A stretch of DNA of 59,528 nt from a virus. The translations under genes were made by a program, and so were the position numbers. This document shows positions 41,401 to 47,120 of the stretch, piece after piece (within the stretch, counting starts at the first letter, position 1; the number at the start of each line of letters is the position of its first letter). The notes under the pieces were generated by a model. That model was not told the DNA's origin. It saw only the letters and a program-made list of their open reading frames with translations, and did not search any database. The stretch lies in the IMG/VR virus record IMGVR_UViG_3300025151_000039, positions 1 to 59,528 of that record; one strand, 5' to 3'.

Positions 41401-42270
41401 CGCAGGAGCCTCTAGTGAAGAATGATAGCTTAATGCATATTCAGTAGTAGAGCTACTTACGGTAGAAAGATTTGCCCAAGTAGTAGCACTTTCAAATGTA
41501 GAATCACTACCAAGACTAACTCTGTATAATGTTCCTAAAGATGTTGCTATATCGGTAGAGGCTTTTAAAACCCATAAAAACAACTCATCATCACTGGCAG
41601 ATACAGATACACATTCTGCTATATCTTGTATATCAAACCCTAAATTACCAGACTTTTCTTGAGTATGATTTGTTTTATGTATTCTATACAAACAAGGATC
41701 TCCAGCTTTAAAAGCATAGCAGTAAGGATGAACTGATGTACCATTTGACTTGTTTCTAAATCCTATAACTTTAGTATAATTATTTGCAAATGTTTCAGAT
41801 CCAGGTCCTCTAACTTCGGCATCTTCAACAACAAGATTAGATTCATCAGTACCCACATATCCTACCCATTTAGGAGAGGTATTTCCTGATCCTATATGCA
41901 GCTCTTTATTGTTTTGAGTGATAGTTTTAGGTACATAGTTTTGACCTAAAGTTCCTTTTTCCTTAAAAACTGTACCTGAAGTACCAGATAAACCGGTGCT
42001 ATAAACCTTTCCATCACTAGCAAAAGCAACATTTTCACTCCTTATAGTTGAAGTCTTTTTTATTTCAGCTGGAGTTACAGATGCATCACTGCTATCAAGA
42101 AATGAAATATTGTTATCAGAATCACCAGGGGTTCCTATTAAAGCTCCATCTCTAGATGTGCAATCTATATTCTTGCTATAAACTGCTGAATCTTCGGATA
42201 TATCACCTGATTCAGGTGTGGAAACAACTCCTTTATGAAATTTGTTTATCTGAAAAAGTTCTTTTGGCAT
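38425..42270 (-). CDS. Large tail structural protein, 1281 residues
   Basis: Begins MPKELFQINKFHKGVVSTPE, followed by a region (SAVYSKNIDCTSRDGALIGT) like that of large podoviral tail proteins that start with a short N-terminal arm and continue into many beta repeats. It is rich in S, T, N and Y, has little helix, no cysteine-rich parts and no enzyme motif. Likely part of the tail hub or nozzle, or a beta-propeller-like ring through which DNA leaves. It separates the lysis/tRNA block from the ejection proteins. Confidence 0.65.
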   Translation of the reverse strand: MPKELFQINKFHKGVVSTPESGDISEDSAVYSKNIDCTSRDGALIGTPGDSDNNISFLDSSDASVTPAEIKKTSTIRSENVAFASDGKVYSTGLSGTSGTVFKEKGTLGQNYVPKTITQNNKELHIGSGNTSPKWVGYVGTDESNLVVEDAEVRGPGSETFANNYTKVIGFRNKSNGTSVHPYCYAFKAGDPCLYRIHKTNHTQEKSGNLGFDIQDIAECVSVSASDDELFLWVLKASTDIATSLGTLYRVSLGSDSTFESATTWANLSTVSSSTTEYALSYHSSLEAPAYTSTTGRGDFALSADGSVNIKQYLSVAGMVETGQNHDGVIWLQVAHTDWSGWDESGMRPMYRTFKTGENSDYADPLHSFLFATKTVLSDGEPRNTAMNDFRNHSFPARYITLETDHIDSSTNPSSLSIVSAASLSVALKGYRNTSTGQHSYKWSESDGDRGDANDQSYYDSSYSGSDPSITIDNSDCGSGWLYHNRNIDTDTIIEGPYNVRWRVYPYTLSASNKYSSSGSASHFVTCLIRFNDDAKMLTGGTVNFSSGVPQFAATTQNMSGLQLYTVDYTENDDMDSSNAVNSTESLRTSLGSYSGSTGNPFFGNVKFIEQIELLPHGAAVNPANERPYTAFRAIDGGTPFTRIALLPGQFQRASGGSDSNPTAVILYGNETDKSSIQIRNLEYWNEYIGSNGHGFANLLTGGQAEIDIGSGSSDLTTDSPTVESPIIAELDSRVFFSNSQSMLLADTTGDLRTAHINASISIALGGFPLLSLGTTLTNLRLGDSGLDLQIFDTGQSNDYFFKSSTNVSDSETKFWKVSYEFDGYQESPISSSHWDSSTMSWGAVTYAKSMKINLTLKKSIADTMKRLTSINVYRADSVDLPYRLVKRLDFKKKFVLGSDDIYRSSVVDYGRAGASYEAITGIPESLDKTIVNYGISTIAQNHLVIADCYDPIASDDFSKYIFKSKHGKFDTFNWIENVLSLPKEITALSYFKGKIYAFAINEMYRIDSNGFYLEDTYEGIGCLNNNCVVSTDYGLYWCDKSNIYHFNGSAISPIGSPIIKAGGVFNKTWSIYWQAMIQTYQDSIENSSNGKHNYKMIYSPKRNSISVLGKTLTGTDYKGMALTYHILKKRWDFLQYPIYENTVNAVNLYNDTYIDEENDINFMYYDPSSGNKSKKWLSSSTNNAWEWVSKKITLGAATLEKYFYKVKMTYSGTEPVVTAALSDNSNPAISLSNNDASSGLFSHKLEASNKKQKNIQLKIIGDVDTEVESLSIVYRRKSIK

Positions 42271-42271
42271 T

Positions 42272-42469
42272 TTAAGCCTCTATTACAGCCTCTGAGATAG
42301 CTTCTTGCATAGCTTCATATAAACCCTCAATTAATTCTTTTTCGGTGTCTTCGCCGATCATAGGGATGTTAATTTTTTCATTTAACTTAGCGACAATTTT
42401 ATCTTTCGTTTCGTCGTTTAAAACCATTTCAACAGCAATCTTTTTTATCGCAGCAACTAACTTTTGCAT
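42272..42469 (-). CDS. Small acidic helical protein, 65 residues
   Basis: Starts 41 bases inside the end of the previous gene. Two helices, the first amphipathic and basic (QKLVAAIKKIAVEMVL), the second acidic and ending in AISEAVIEA. Family unknown. Confidence 0.55.
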   Translation of the reverse strand: MQKLVAAIKKIAVEMVLNDETKDKIVAKLNEKINIPMIGEDTEKELIEGLYEAMQEAISEAVIEA

Positions 42470-42641
42470 CGCACTTTTCCTTTATCTTTGTTATTTGTTT
42501 CTCAATGTCTTTAAATCTATTTTCTTGTTCTTGAAAGACATCAGTAATTTCATCTATAATAGGAAATCTTTTTCCTAGTTTATCATCAATAGCGCTTAAT
42601 GCTATTTGAGTGATTTTCTTTCTCAAACCATCGCCTATCAT
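42429..42641 (-). CDS. Small coiled-coil protein with cysteine tail, 70 residues
   Basis: ATG directly follows the TAA of the micro-gene upstream. A coiled coil (FQEQENRFKDIEKQITKIKE) is followed by a tail with five cysteines (KVSCCDKKDCC plus C58), which could bind metal or form disulfides. Its second half is read in another frame by the next gene. Confidence 0.55.
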   Translation of the reverse strand: MIGDGLRKKITQIALSAIDDKLGKRFPIIDEITDVFQEQENRFKDIEKQITKIKEKCDAKVSCCDKKDCC

Positions 42642-42716
42642 TTACATCTCCGATATTAAATAAGCCCACAGGCCTATAAAAAAAATTAAAAATACTATAA
42701 ATATAATCCAATCCAT
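42642..42716 (-). CDS. Membrane micro-protein, 24 residues
   Basis: Begins two bases after the tRNA and ends right against the next ATG (TAAATG). Nearly all residues form one membrane helix (WIIFIVFLIFFIGLWAYLI). No good ribosome site is visible, as the 3' end of the tRNA occupies that place, so translation would depend on tRNA processing or coupling. Confidence 0.4.
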   Translation of the reverse strand: MDWIIFIVFLIFFIGLWAYLISEM

Positions 42717-42717
42717 G

Positions 42718-42801
42718 CAGTAAGGGTAGGACTCGAACCTACACAAGCTCTCGCTTATATCCTAAACAGGGATACGTGTCTGCCAATTCCACCACCTTAC
42801 T
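42718..42801 (-). tRNA. Unusual tRNA: anticodon GUU with a long variable arm
   Basis: Folds fully: acceptor AGUAAGG/CCUUACU with discriminator G, D-arm GTG/CAC with a leucine-type loop (AATTGGCAGA), anticodon stem UAUCC/GGAUA around CUGUUUA, variable arm AAGC-GAGA-GCUU, T-stem GUAGG/CCUAC with UUCGAGU. The anticodon GUU reads asparagine codons, and G73 fits asparagine tRNA, yet asparagine tRNAs lack a long variable arm. U at position 37, normally a purine, is also odd. Its first two bases are the last two of the UAG stop of the holin-like gene. CCA is not encoded. A class II synthetase core is encoded 300 bases upstream in the same unit. Confidence 0.85.
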
Positions 42802-43048
42802 ATTCCTTCGCTTTGCTATCATGCTTGAACCAGAAATCTATCACCTTTCCAAATGAAGCCAAGAATGTACCAATAATAATATTAAGCAAATCTCTAAAGC
42901 TCCCTTCTAATCTCAATGTTGGATGAAATAAAAGCCATATTATCCAAATAAAACATCCAAAGATGAGAATAGAAATAGCAAATTGCATCCAATCTGGAAG
43001 ACCATCTCCTCCATGTAAGATGTCCAGTCTTGATTCTTCATCTGTCAT
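42800..43048 (-). CDS. Holin-like membrane protein, 82 residues
   Basis: Short polar N-terminus, then two hydrophobic helices (about residues 20-42, WMQFAISILIFGCFIWIIWL, and 53-72, LLNIIIGTFLASFGKVIDFW) and a charged C-terminus KHDSKAKE. This is the look of small phage holins or of phage proteins of the same topology. Its stop codon overlaps the 5' end of the tRNA. A second holin candidate stands next to the lysozyme gene at 46213, so only one of them may be the true holin. Confidence 0.6.
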   Translation of the reverse strand: MTDEESRLDILHGGDGLPDWMQFAISILIFGCFIWIIWLLFHPTLRLEGSFRDLLNIIIGTFLASFGKVIDFWFKHDSKAKE

Positions 43049-43109
43049 AGTGATTGTAAAAAATCCAATTTAATAGCTAAAAGTCCTTGCTGAAAATACA
43101 AAGTAATCA

Positions 43110-43931
43110 CTAAATAATTCCTTCAAGTTTTAACGCTCTAGCCATTCTATTAACTCCGATTCCTCCACCAAATCTTGGAAAGAAATCATAGCTTAAAAAT
43201 TTATCAAGTTCTTGCATTACTCTATTTTTACCAAATCTTCTGAAAAGTAACTCTGAATACTCTCCATCAGTTTGATTTAAAAAGTTATATCTCATTACAT
43301 CTTTATCACAACTTCTTTCAGCAGAACCAATAGTCTCTTGTCCATGAAGAATAACATCTACTTTATGAAATATGCCTTTAACTGGATTTTCTTCCATATT
43401 CCAAAAAGGATGTGTTCTCTTTGGAAAGTTTTTAAGAAACAACTTGCTGCTAATTTCTTTATTCATTCTTTCTTCATGCTCTGCTTCAAGTATATCAGTT
43501 TCATATCTATCACACAAGCCATCATAAGTGCAGTGAACTGAGTCTTTTTCAAAGCCTAAAAATTCTAACAATTCTTCTTCAAGCTTTATCATGTCTTTCA
43601 TGTTCCCTTTAGTTTCAAATTCAAACATTGGGAATATCTTTTGATGCCTTCCATCTATAGGGTTAGGCTCGTTTCTATAACTTGTTGATACGCAGAAAAA
43701 ACCATCAACATCAGGATTAGTTAAAAGTTCATGCTCTAGCCACATTTGTCCAGTTTGAGGTAAAGGATAGTCAATACCGTCAAAATTGAACTGTGCTATT
43801 GTCTTGGGATCTTCACAAGCAGCTAGTATGCTTAATCTGCTTTGTGTAGGAACTTCTATAAAACCTTTTGCGTCTTTAAAAAATCTCCTCAATTTCTCTA
43901 CAGTTTTATTGTAATCAAATGTTTCGTACAT
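43110..43931 (-). CDS. Class II aminoacyl-tRNA synthetase catalytic core (Asp/Asn/Lys type) without anticodon domain
   Basis: A 273-residue class IIb core. Motif 1 resembles KGFIEVPT (22-29). Motif 2 is clear: STSYRNEPNPIDGRH (82-96) with R86, E88 and R95-H96, then FPMFEFE (100-106). Motif 3 is RFGGGIGVNRMARAL (253-267) with R262. HKVDVILHGQETIGSAERS (189-207) matches the loop between. The N-terminal OB-fold that reads the anticodon in AspRS, AsnRS and LysRS is absent: the gene begins at motif 1. It could charge a tRNA, make asparagine like archaeal AsnRS-derived synthetases, or attach an amino acid to a protein like EpmA. The odd GUU tRNA downstream is the obvious partner to test. It starts in a TAATG overlap. 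Confidence 0.8.
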   Translation of the reverse strand: MYETFDYNKTVEKLRRFFKDAKGFIEVPTQSRLSILAACEDPKTIAQFNFDGIDYPLPQTGQMWLEHELLTNPDVDGFFCVSTSYRNEPNPIDGRHQKIFPMFEFETKGNMKDMIKLEEELLEFLGFEKDSVHCTYDGLCDRYETDILEAEHEERMNKEISSKLFLKNFPKRTHPFWNMEENPVKGIFHKVDVILHGQETIGSAERSCDKDVMRYNFLNQTDGEYSELLFRRFGKNRVMQELDKFLSYDFFPRFGGGIGVNRMARALKLEGII

Positions 43932-44068
43932 TAATCTTCGTCTTCCTTTTTCTTTTTTTTCTTTTTAGGTTCCGATTCAATAACAGCACCTTCTTCTTCA
44001 GACCAATTTGGATTTATAGACAAAGTCCCGTCTTCTTCTTGTATATATTTAGGATGATGATATGACAT
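43931..44068 (-). CDS. Lysine-tailed micro-protein, 45 residues
   Basis: TAATG overlaps at both ends tie it to its neighbours. Begins SYHHPKYIQEEDGTLSINP and ends in seven lysines and EDED. The KY-Q-EDG core is shared with the next micro-protein (KYVQQEDGSV), so the two are tandem duplicates. Function unknown; it directly precedes the synthetase gene. Confidence 0.55.
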   Translation of the reverse strand: MSYHHPKYIQEEDGTLSINPNWSEEEGAVIESEPKKKKKKKEDED

Positions 44069-44172
44069 TACTTGCCTTTCTTTTTAGGTGCAGCTTTTTT
44101 CTTAGGTTTAGCTTTTGTAGGAGTAACTTTCTTTACAGAACCATCCTCTTGTTGTACATATTTATATCTCAT
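44068..44172 (-). CDS. Lysine-tailed micro-protein, 34 residues
   Basis: Linked by TAATG overlaps to genes on both sides. MRYKYVQQEDGSVKKV is followed by a K/P/A tail ending APKKKGK. A short beta unit with a basic tail, related to the 45-residue neighbour. May bind nucleic acid or the capsid interior; not known. Confidence 0.55.
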   Translation of the reverse strand: MRYKYVQQEDGSVKKVTPTKAKPKKKAAPKKKGK

Positions 44173-44687
44173 TATATTCCTATCTTTTCTAATTCATCAT
44201 TAACTACTTCCATGAAAGACTCTGTATCCCTATCTTTCATCTTTTGCACTGTATCTTTATAAGCCATGATAAATGTCTGTGAAGATATACACATTCCAAT
44301 TATCTGTGCCTTATACTCCTGAAGGAGAGTTATAATCCCTTCAAAATTTATATTTAACCCGAAAGTCTCATTAATAAGCTGCAGAGACTCCAAAGTAGAT
44401 GGATTAAAAACAAAACTATCAATGGCGAAGAGAAGCCCAAAAATAGATCCACCATTAATTGCAAACCCACTGGCTTGGATTCCCTTTGCTTTTCGTAACT
44501 TAGCACCCAATCTTTCTTGTCTAAGTAGCTGTTCTTTATCGAGCCTAACAGGCTCTTTAACTTCTTCTTCAACTTCCTCTACCTTGTCTTCAGGCCTTCG
44601 AGAGAACATTTCAGGCTCTTTTTCTTTTGCCTTAAAATTCCTCTTTCTATCAAAACTTATGCCTCCGTCTTTATTAAGACCGGACAA
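44172..44687 (-). CDS. Hypothetical protein with a hydrophobic core segment, 171 residues, TTG start
   Basis: The start is TTG at 44687, one base after the stop of the previous gene. Residues 1-70 are very charged (EVEEEVKEPVRLDKEQLLRQ). Residues about 73-90 are hydrophobic (FAINGGSIFGLLFAIDSF), perhaps one membrane span, and a helical C-terminus follows. It lies in the lysis neighbourhood and may be a spanin- or holin-accessory-like membrane protein; no lipobox is seen. Confidence 0.5.
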   Translation of the reverse strand: MSGLNKDGGISFDRKRNFKAKEKEPEMFSRRPEDKVEEVEEEVKEPVRLDKEQLLRQERLGAKLRKAKGIQASGFAINGGSIFGLLFAIDSFVFNPSTLESLQLINETFGLNINFEGIITLLQEYKAQIIGMCISSQTFIMAYKDTVQKMKDRDTESFMEVVNDELEKIGI

Positions 44688-44990
44688 TTATTCTTTCCTT
44701 AAATACTTCAAAAGCGTATCTAAACTACTTTCTAAAGCATTGATGTCCTCTCCAATCTCTCTCTGATTTGAAATAAGTTTTTCAACTATTCCATAAACTT
44801 TGTTATTGCTTTCAGTTATATTTTGTTGCATCTCAGCTATCTCTCTGAGCATTTCAACAAACTGTCTATCTAGTTTGTGTATATATTGAGTTGCTAGCCA
44901 TCGAGCTACTATACCAATTCCTGCAAGAAATGTTATAACCAAAAATGTTGGCAATCCTTCTTCGGATAAAATGTATAGAAAGTCTTCCAT
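44688..44990 (-). CDS. Membrane-anchored coiled-coil protein, 100 residues
   Basis: ATG at 44990 with GGAG seven bases before. One N-terminal membrane helix (LPTFLVITFLAGIGIVARWL) followed by a coiled coil to the end (IAEMQQNITESNNKVYGIVE). The type II topology with a long helical outer part is that of inner-membrane spanins or of class III holins. Between the phosphoesterase and another membrane gene, it is a lysis candidate. Confidence 0.55.
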   Translation of the reverse strand: MEDFLYILSEEGLPTFLVITFLAGIGIVARWLATQYIHKLDRQFVEMLREIAEMQQNITESNNKVYGIVEKLISNQREIGEDINALESSLDTLLKYLRKE

Positions 44991-45005
44991 AAGCAACTCC
45001 AATCA

Positions 45006-46199
45006 TTATATTACTACTTGAATAATTGTCTTGTTTTTATGATTCTTAGAAGCAGATTTAGCATTATAAGCTGCTAAAGAATCATCTATTTCGTACCCTG
45101 TTTTAGGTACATTTTGTAAATCTATCTTAATACCATCTCTATTACCATCTTTATAAAAGATATAGCAATTCTGAGAAGCTCTACTAATTAAATTTAAACC
45201 TTTATCACTATAATCGTTAGCTCCCGCCAAGCTTGCAGAACGAGCATAATTATCCCCAACGGATGCGGAATGAACATGACCCATGATGACATAGTCAACT
45301 TTTATTCCTTTCATTGCAAATCTACCAATAACTTGATTAATAGATTTATCTAACGCTGCATGTCTTATAGAGCAATTACCATGCATTAGTAATAAGTTTT
45401 GCCCGGCAACTTCGACAACTAACTCAGTAGGATCTCCTTCGACAAACTTAATGTCTGAATCCTTAAAAATATACTTTAATATATTGAATATAGTAAAGTC
45501 GTAGTTATCTGTAGCTACAATCGGGGACCAACCGGGCTCTTTATTTACTCTTCCTTCGTTGCCAGTAACGCAAGCAACATTAATATTAAAATCTTTATGC
45601 AATTCTCTTATTAATTGCTGTAATAAATCAACAGCTAAGAAAGTTGCTTGAGAGCGATTTGTAGCCTCGTTTAATAACTCATCTAATCTTCTATCGGAGT
45701 TCATAAGATCTCCCGTTAGAGCTATCAATACGTTCGTTATTTTATGAGCTTTGAAGTAAAGTTTACACTTAGATACTAAATGCTTTAATCTTCTAGCTGC
45801 TACTTTAAAATCGTACTTATTGTCTTGTAGTGAGATTAATTCATTAAAGTGGACATCACTTAGCTGAATTACCCCAGCCGCAGATGTGTTTAATTTAGAA
45901 GAACTTACTCTCTTATGTAACTTGTTTTTTTTAAATATTTTAACAAGTTGCTCAGAATAAGCCTCAATAGCATTTTCAATTCGAGCAAATTCTCGAAAAG
46001 ATTTATTAGCTATCCTGTTTTTGTCCTGTAGAGCTTGTTTCTGCTTTGCTAGCCTTACATTCTCTACTATAACTTCGTCAAAAGGTTTTTGTGCCCCAGT
46101 CCCGCACTCTGTACACCTAAACCTTTGCATCGTAATACCGGTAGATTTATTAAATCTTGTTCCGTCACGATGCATATTGTTTCCGCATTTACATAGCAT
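45006..46199 (-). CDS. Metallophosphoesterase with N-terminal zinc finger
   Basis: A 397-residue calcineurin-fold enzyme. Motifs in order: LSDVHF with D115 and H117, LTGDLMN with G163-D164, VTGNEGR with N214, LLMHGNC with H273, and MGHVHS with H308 and H310. The usual GNHE is GNEG here, so the histidine that assists catalysis is replaced, which may reduce or alter activity. The N-terminal CKCG...CTECG (C3, C5, C29, C32) is a zinc ribbon. Such proteins in phages are related to DNA exonuclease or phosphodiesterase subunits; the substrate is unknown. Its place inside the late lysis block is unusual for a DNA enzyme. Confidence 0.8.
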   Translation of the reverse strand: MLCKCGNNMHRDGTRFNKSTGITMQRFRCTECGTGAQKPFDEVIVENVRLAKQKQALQDKNRIANKSFREFARIENAIEAYSEQLVKIFKKNKLHKRVSSSKLNTSAAGVIQLSDVHFNELISLQDNKYDFKVAARRLKHLVSKCKLYFKAHKITNVLIALTGDLMNSDRRLDELLNEATNRSQATFLAVDLLQQLIRELHKDFNINVACVTGNEGRVNKEPGWSPIVATDNYDFTIFNILKYIFKDSDIKFVEGDPTELVVEVAGQNLLLMHGNCSIRHAALDKSINQVIGRFAMKGIKVDYVIMGHVHSASVGDNYARSASLAGANDYSDKGLNLISRASQNCYIFYKDGNRDGIKIDLQNVPKTGYEIDDSLAAYNAKSASKNHKNKTIIQVVI

Positions 46200-46212
46200 A
46201 TAGGTACCTTAT

Positions 46213-46386
46213 TCATTTACTTATAATCTCTCTATAGGTCTTTACAATTAATCCAATTAAAATAACAAAGGAAATGAGTACTCTTAATACCCATGGAATA
46301 AACTCTATATAAGTTATTCCTATACCTCCAGCTCCTATAGCGACTTTGTGTATCGTAGAATCAATCACCGCTTTTATCGTATCCAT
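46213..46386 (-). CDS. Holin candidate next to the lysozyme, 57 residues
   Basis: A gene between the lysozyme and the phosphoesterase. Weakly polar N-terminus, then a long hydrophobic region (VAIGAGGIGITYIEFIPWVL and VLISFVILIGLIV, about residues 15-49) that can make two membrane helices, and a basic tail (KTYREIISK). Size and place fit a class II holin that lets the lysozyme reach the wall. The other holin-like gene is at 42800. Confidence 0.55.
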   Translation of the reverse strand: MDTIKAVIDSTIHKVAIGAGGIGITYIEFIPWVLRVLISFVILIGLIVKTYREIISK

Positions 46387-46401
46387 ATTTCTACTCCGTT
46401 T

Positions 46402-46842
46402 TTACTTATTAGCTTCTAAAAAGTGCTCAATCGTACCACGACCAAGCTCTGTATTATAAAACTTTTTCCAATACTTTGCTTGTGATTCTTTATCATCAGC
46501 TTTTGGTAAAGGATCTTTAAACCTTCTATATTGCAATCTTGCAAATGCTACTTGTAAGGCTATAGATGACATTATTGAATGTTTTAAGTCTCCATCATCT
46601 AGCCCAAGTGCATATAAATCTGTTTTTATTTGAGGGCGATAAAACACATAGTTATCCCAAACATCTTGGGCTGTAGCAGGCTCTACTTGAAAAAATCCTA
46701 CTGCAGGTCCACCCATTTGCTCTAATACTCGGTATCCTGACTCGGCTTTTCCTGTAGCAAATATCATTGCTCTTGCCTCTTCAGAGTCCATTCCCATTCT
46801 TCCTAAAACATATTTAATGATTTTTTTAATTGATTTTTCCAT
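46402..46842 (-). CDS. Lysozyme / transglycosylase-like endolysin, 146 residues
   Basis: Small single-domain enzyme: GKAESGYR (residues 31-38, likely catalytic E34) followed by GGPAVGFFQVEPATAQD, the E-S-G ... G-FFQ-P-T pattern of transglycosylase-type lysozymes. No signal peptide, so release would need a holin; a candidate lies directly downstream. It would degrade the cell wall at the end of infection, whereas the 838-residue protein acts at entry. Confidence 0.72.
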   Translation of the reverse strand: MEKSIKKIIKYVLGRMGMDSEEARAMIFATGKAESGYRVLEQMGGPAVGFFQVEPATAQDVWDNYVFYRPQIKTDLYALGLDDGDLKHSIMSSIALQVAFARLQYRRFKDPLPKADDKESQAKYWKKFYNTELGRGTIEHFLEANK

Positions 46843-46878
46843 TTTACCCTTTATTTTAAACTAGTTGTATATAGTGTA

Positions 46879-47109
46879 TTACTTTTTATGATAAGGATTA
46901 TCAGTTGGTTTTACATTAAAATTAGTAATGCAAAGATCGTAAATAACATTAACTTTTTCAGATAACTCGTTGATTTTGTCAAAAACTTCTTGAACTGCTT
47001 TAGATTCGTCTTCCAATATAACATGCTCAATACCTTCTGATAATTCTTGAGCTTTGTTTTTATCTGACTCTGGATCCCATGATAATTTTATTGTATCTAT
47101 TGATGCCAT
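46879..47109 (-). CDS. Hypothetical protein, 76 residues
   Basis: Acidic, helical, with NKAQELSEGIEHVILEDESK and EVFDKINELSEKVNVIYDLC. Follows the 917-residue fibre gene by 11 bases, where fibre chaperones or small tail proteins often lie. No family recognised. Confidence 0.55.
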   Translation of the reverse strand: MASIDTIKLSWDPESDKNKAQELSEGIEHVILEDESKAVQEVFDKINELSEKVNVIYDLCITNFNVKPTDNPYHKK

Positions 47110-47120
47110 AATACTCCTTT

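Noticed and set aside
42718-42801. Reading the minus-strand tRNA as an ordinary leucine tRNA
   Set aside because: The five-pair stem UAUCC/GGAUA fixes the loop as CUGUUUA, so the anticodon is GUU; no register gives a leucine anticodon.
43110-43931. Synthetase core as asparagine synthetase AsnA
   Set aside because: Motif 2 with YRNE...GRH and FPMFEFE fits the Asp/Asn/Lys synthetase group, and the AsnA pattern around this motif is different; asparagine synthesis by an AsnRS-derived enzyme remains open.
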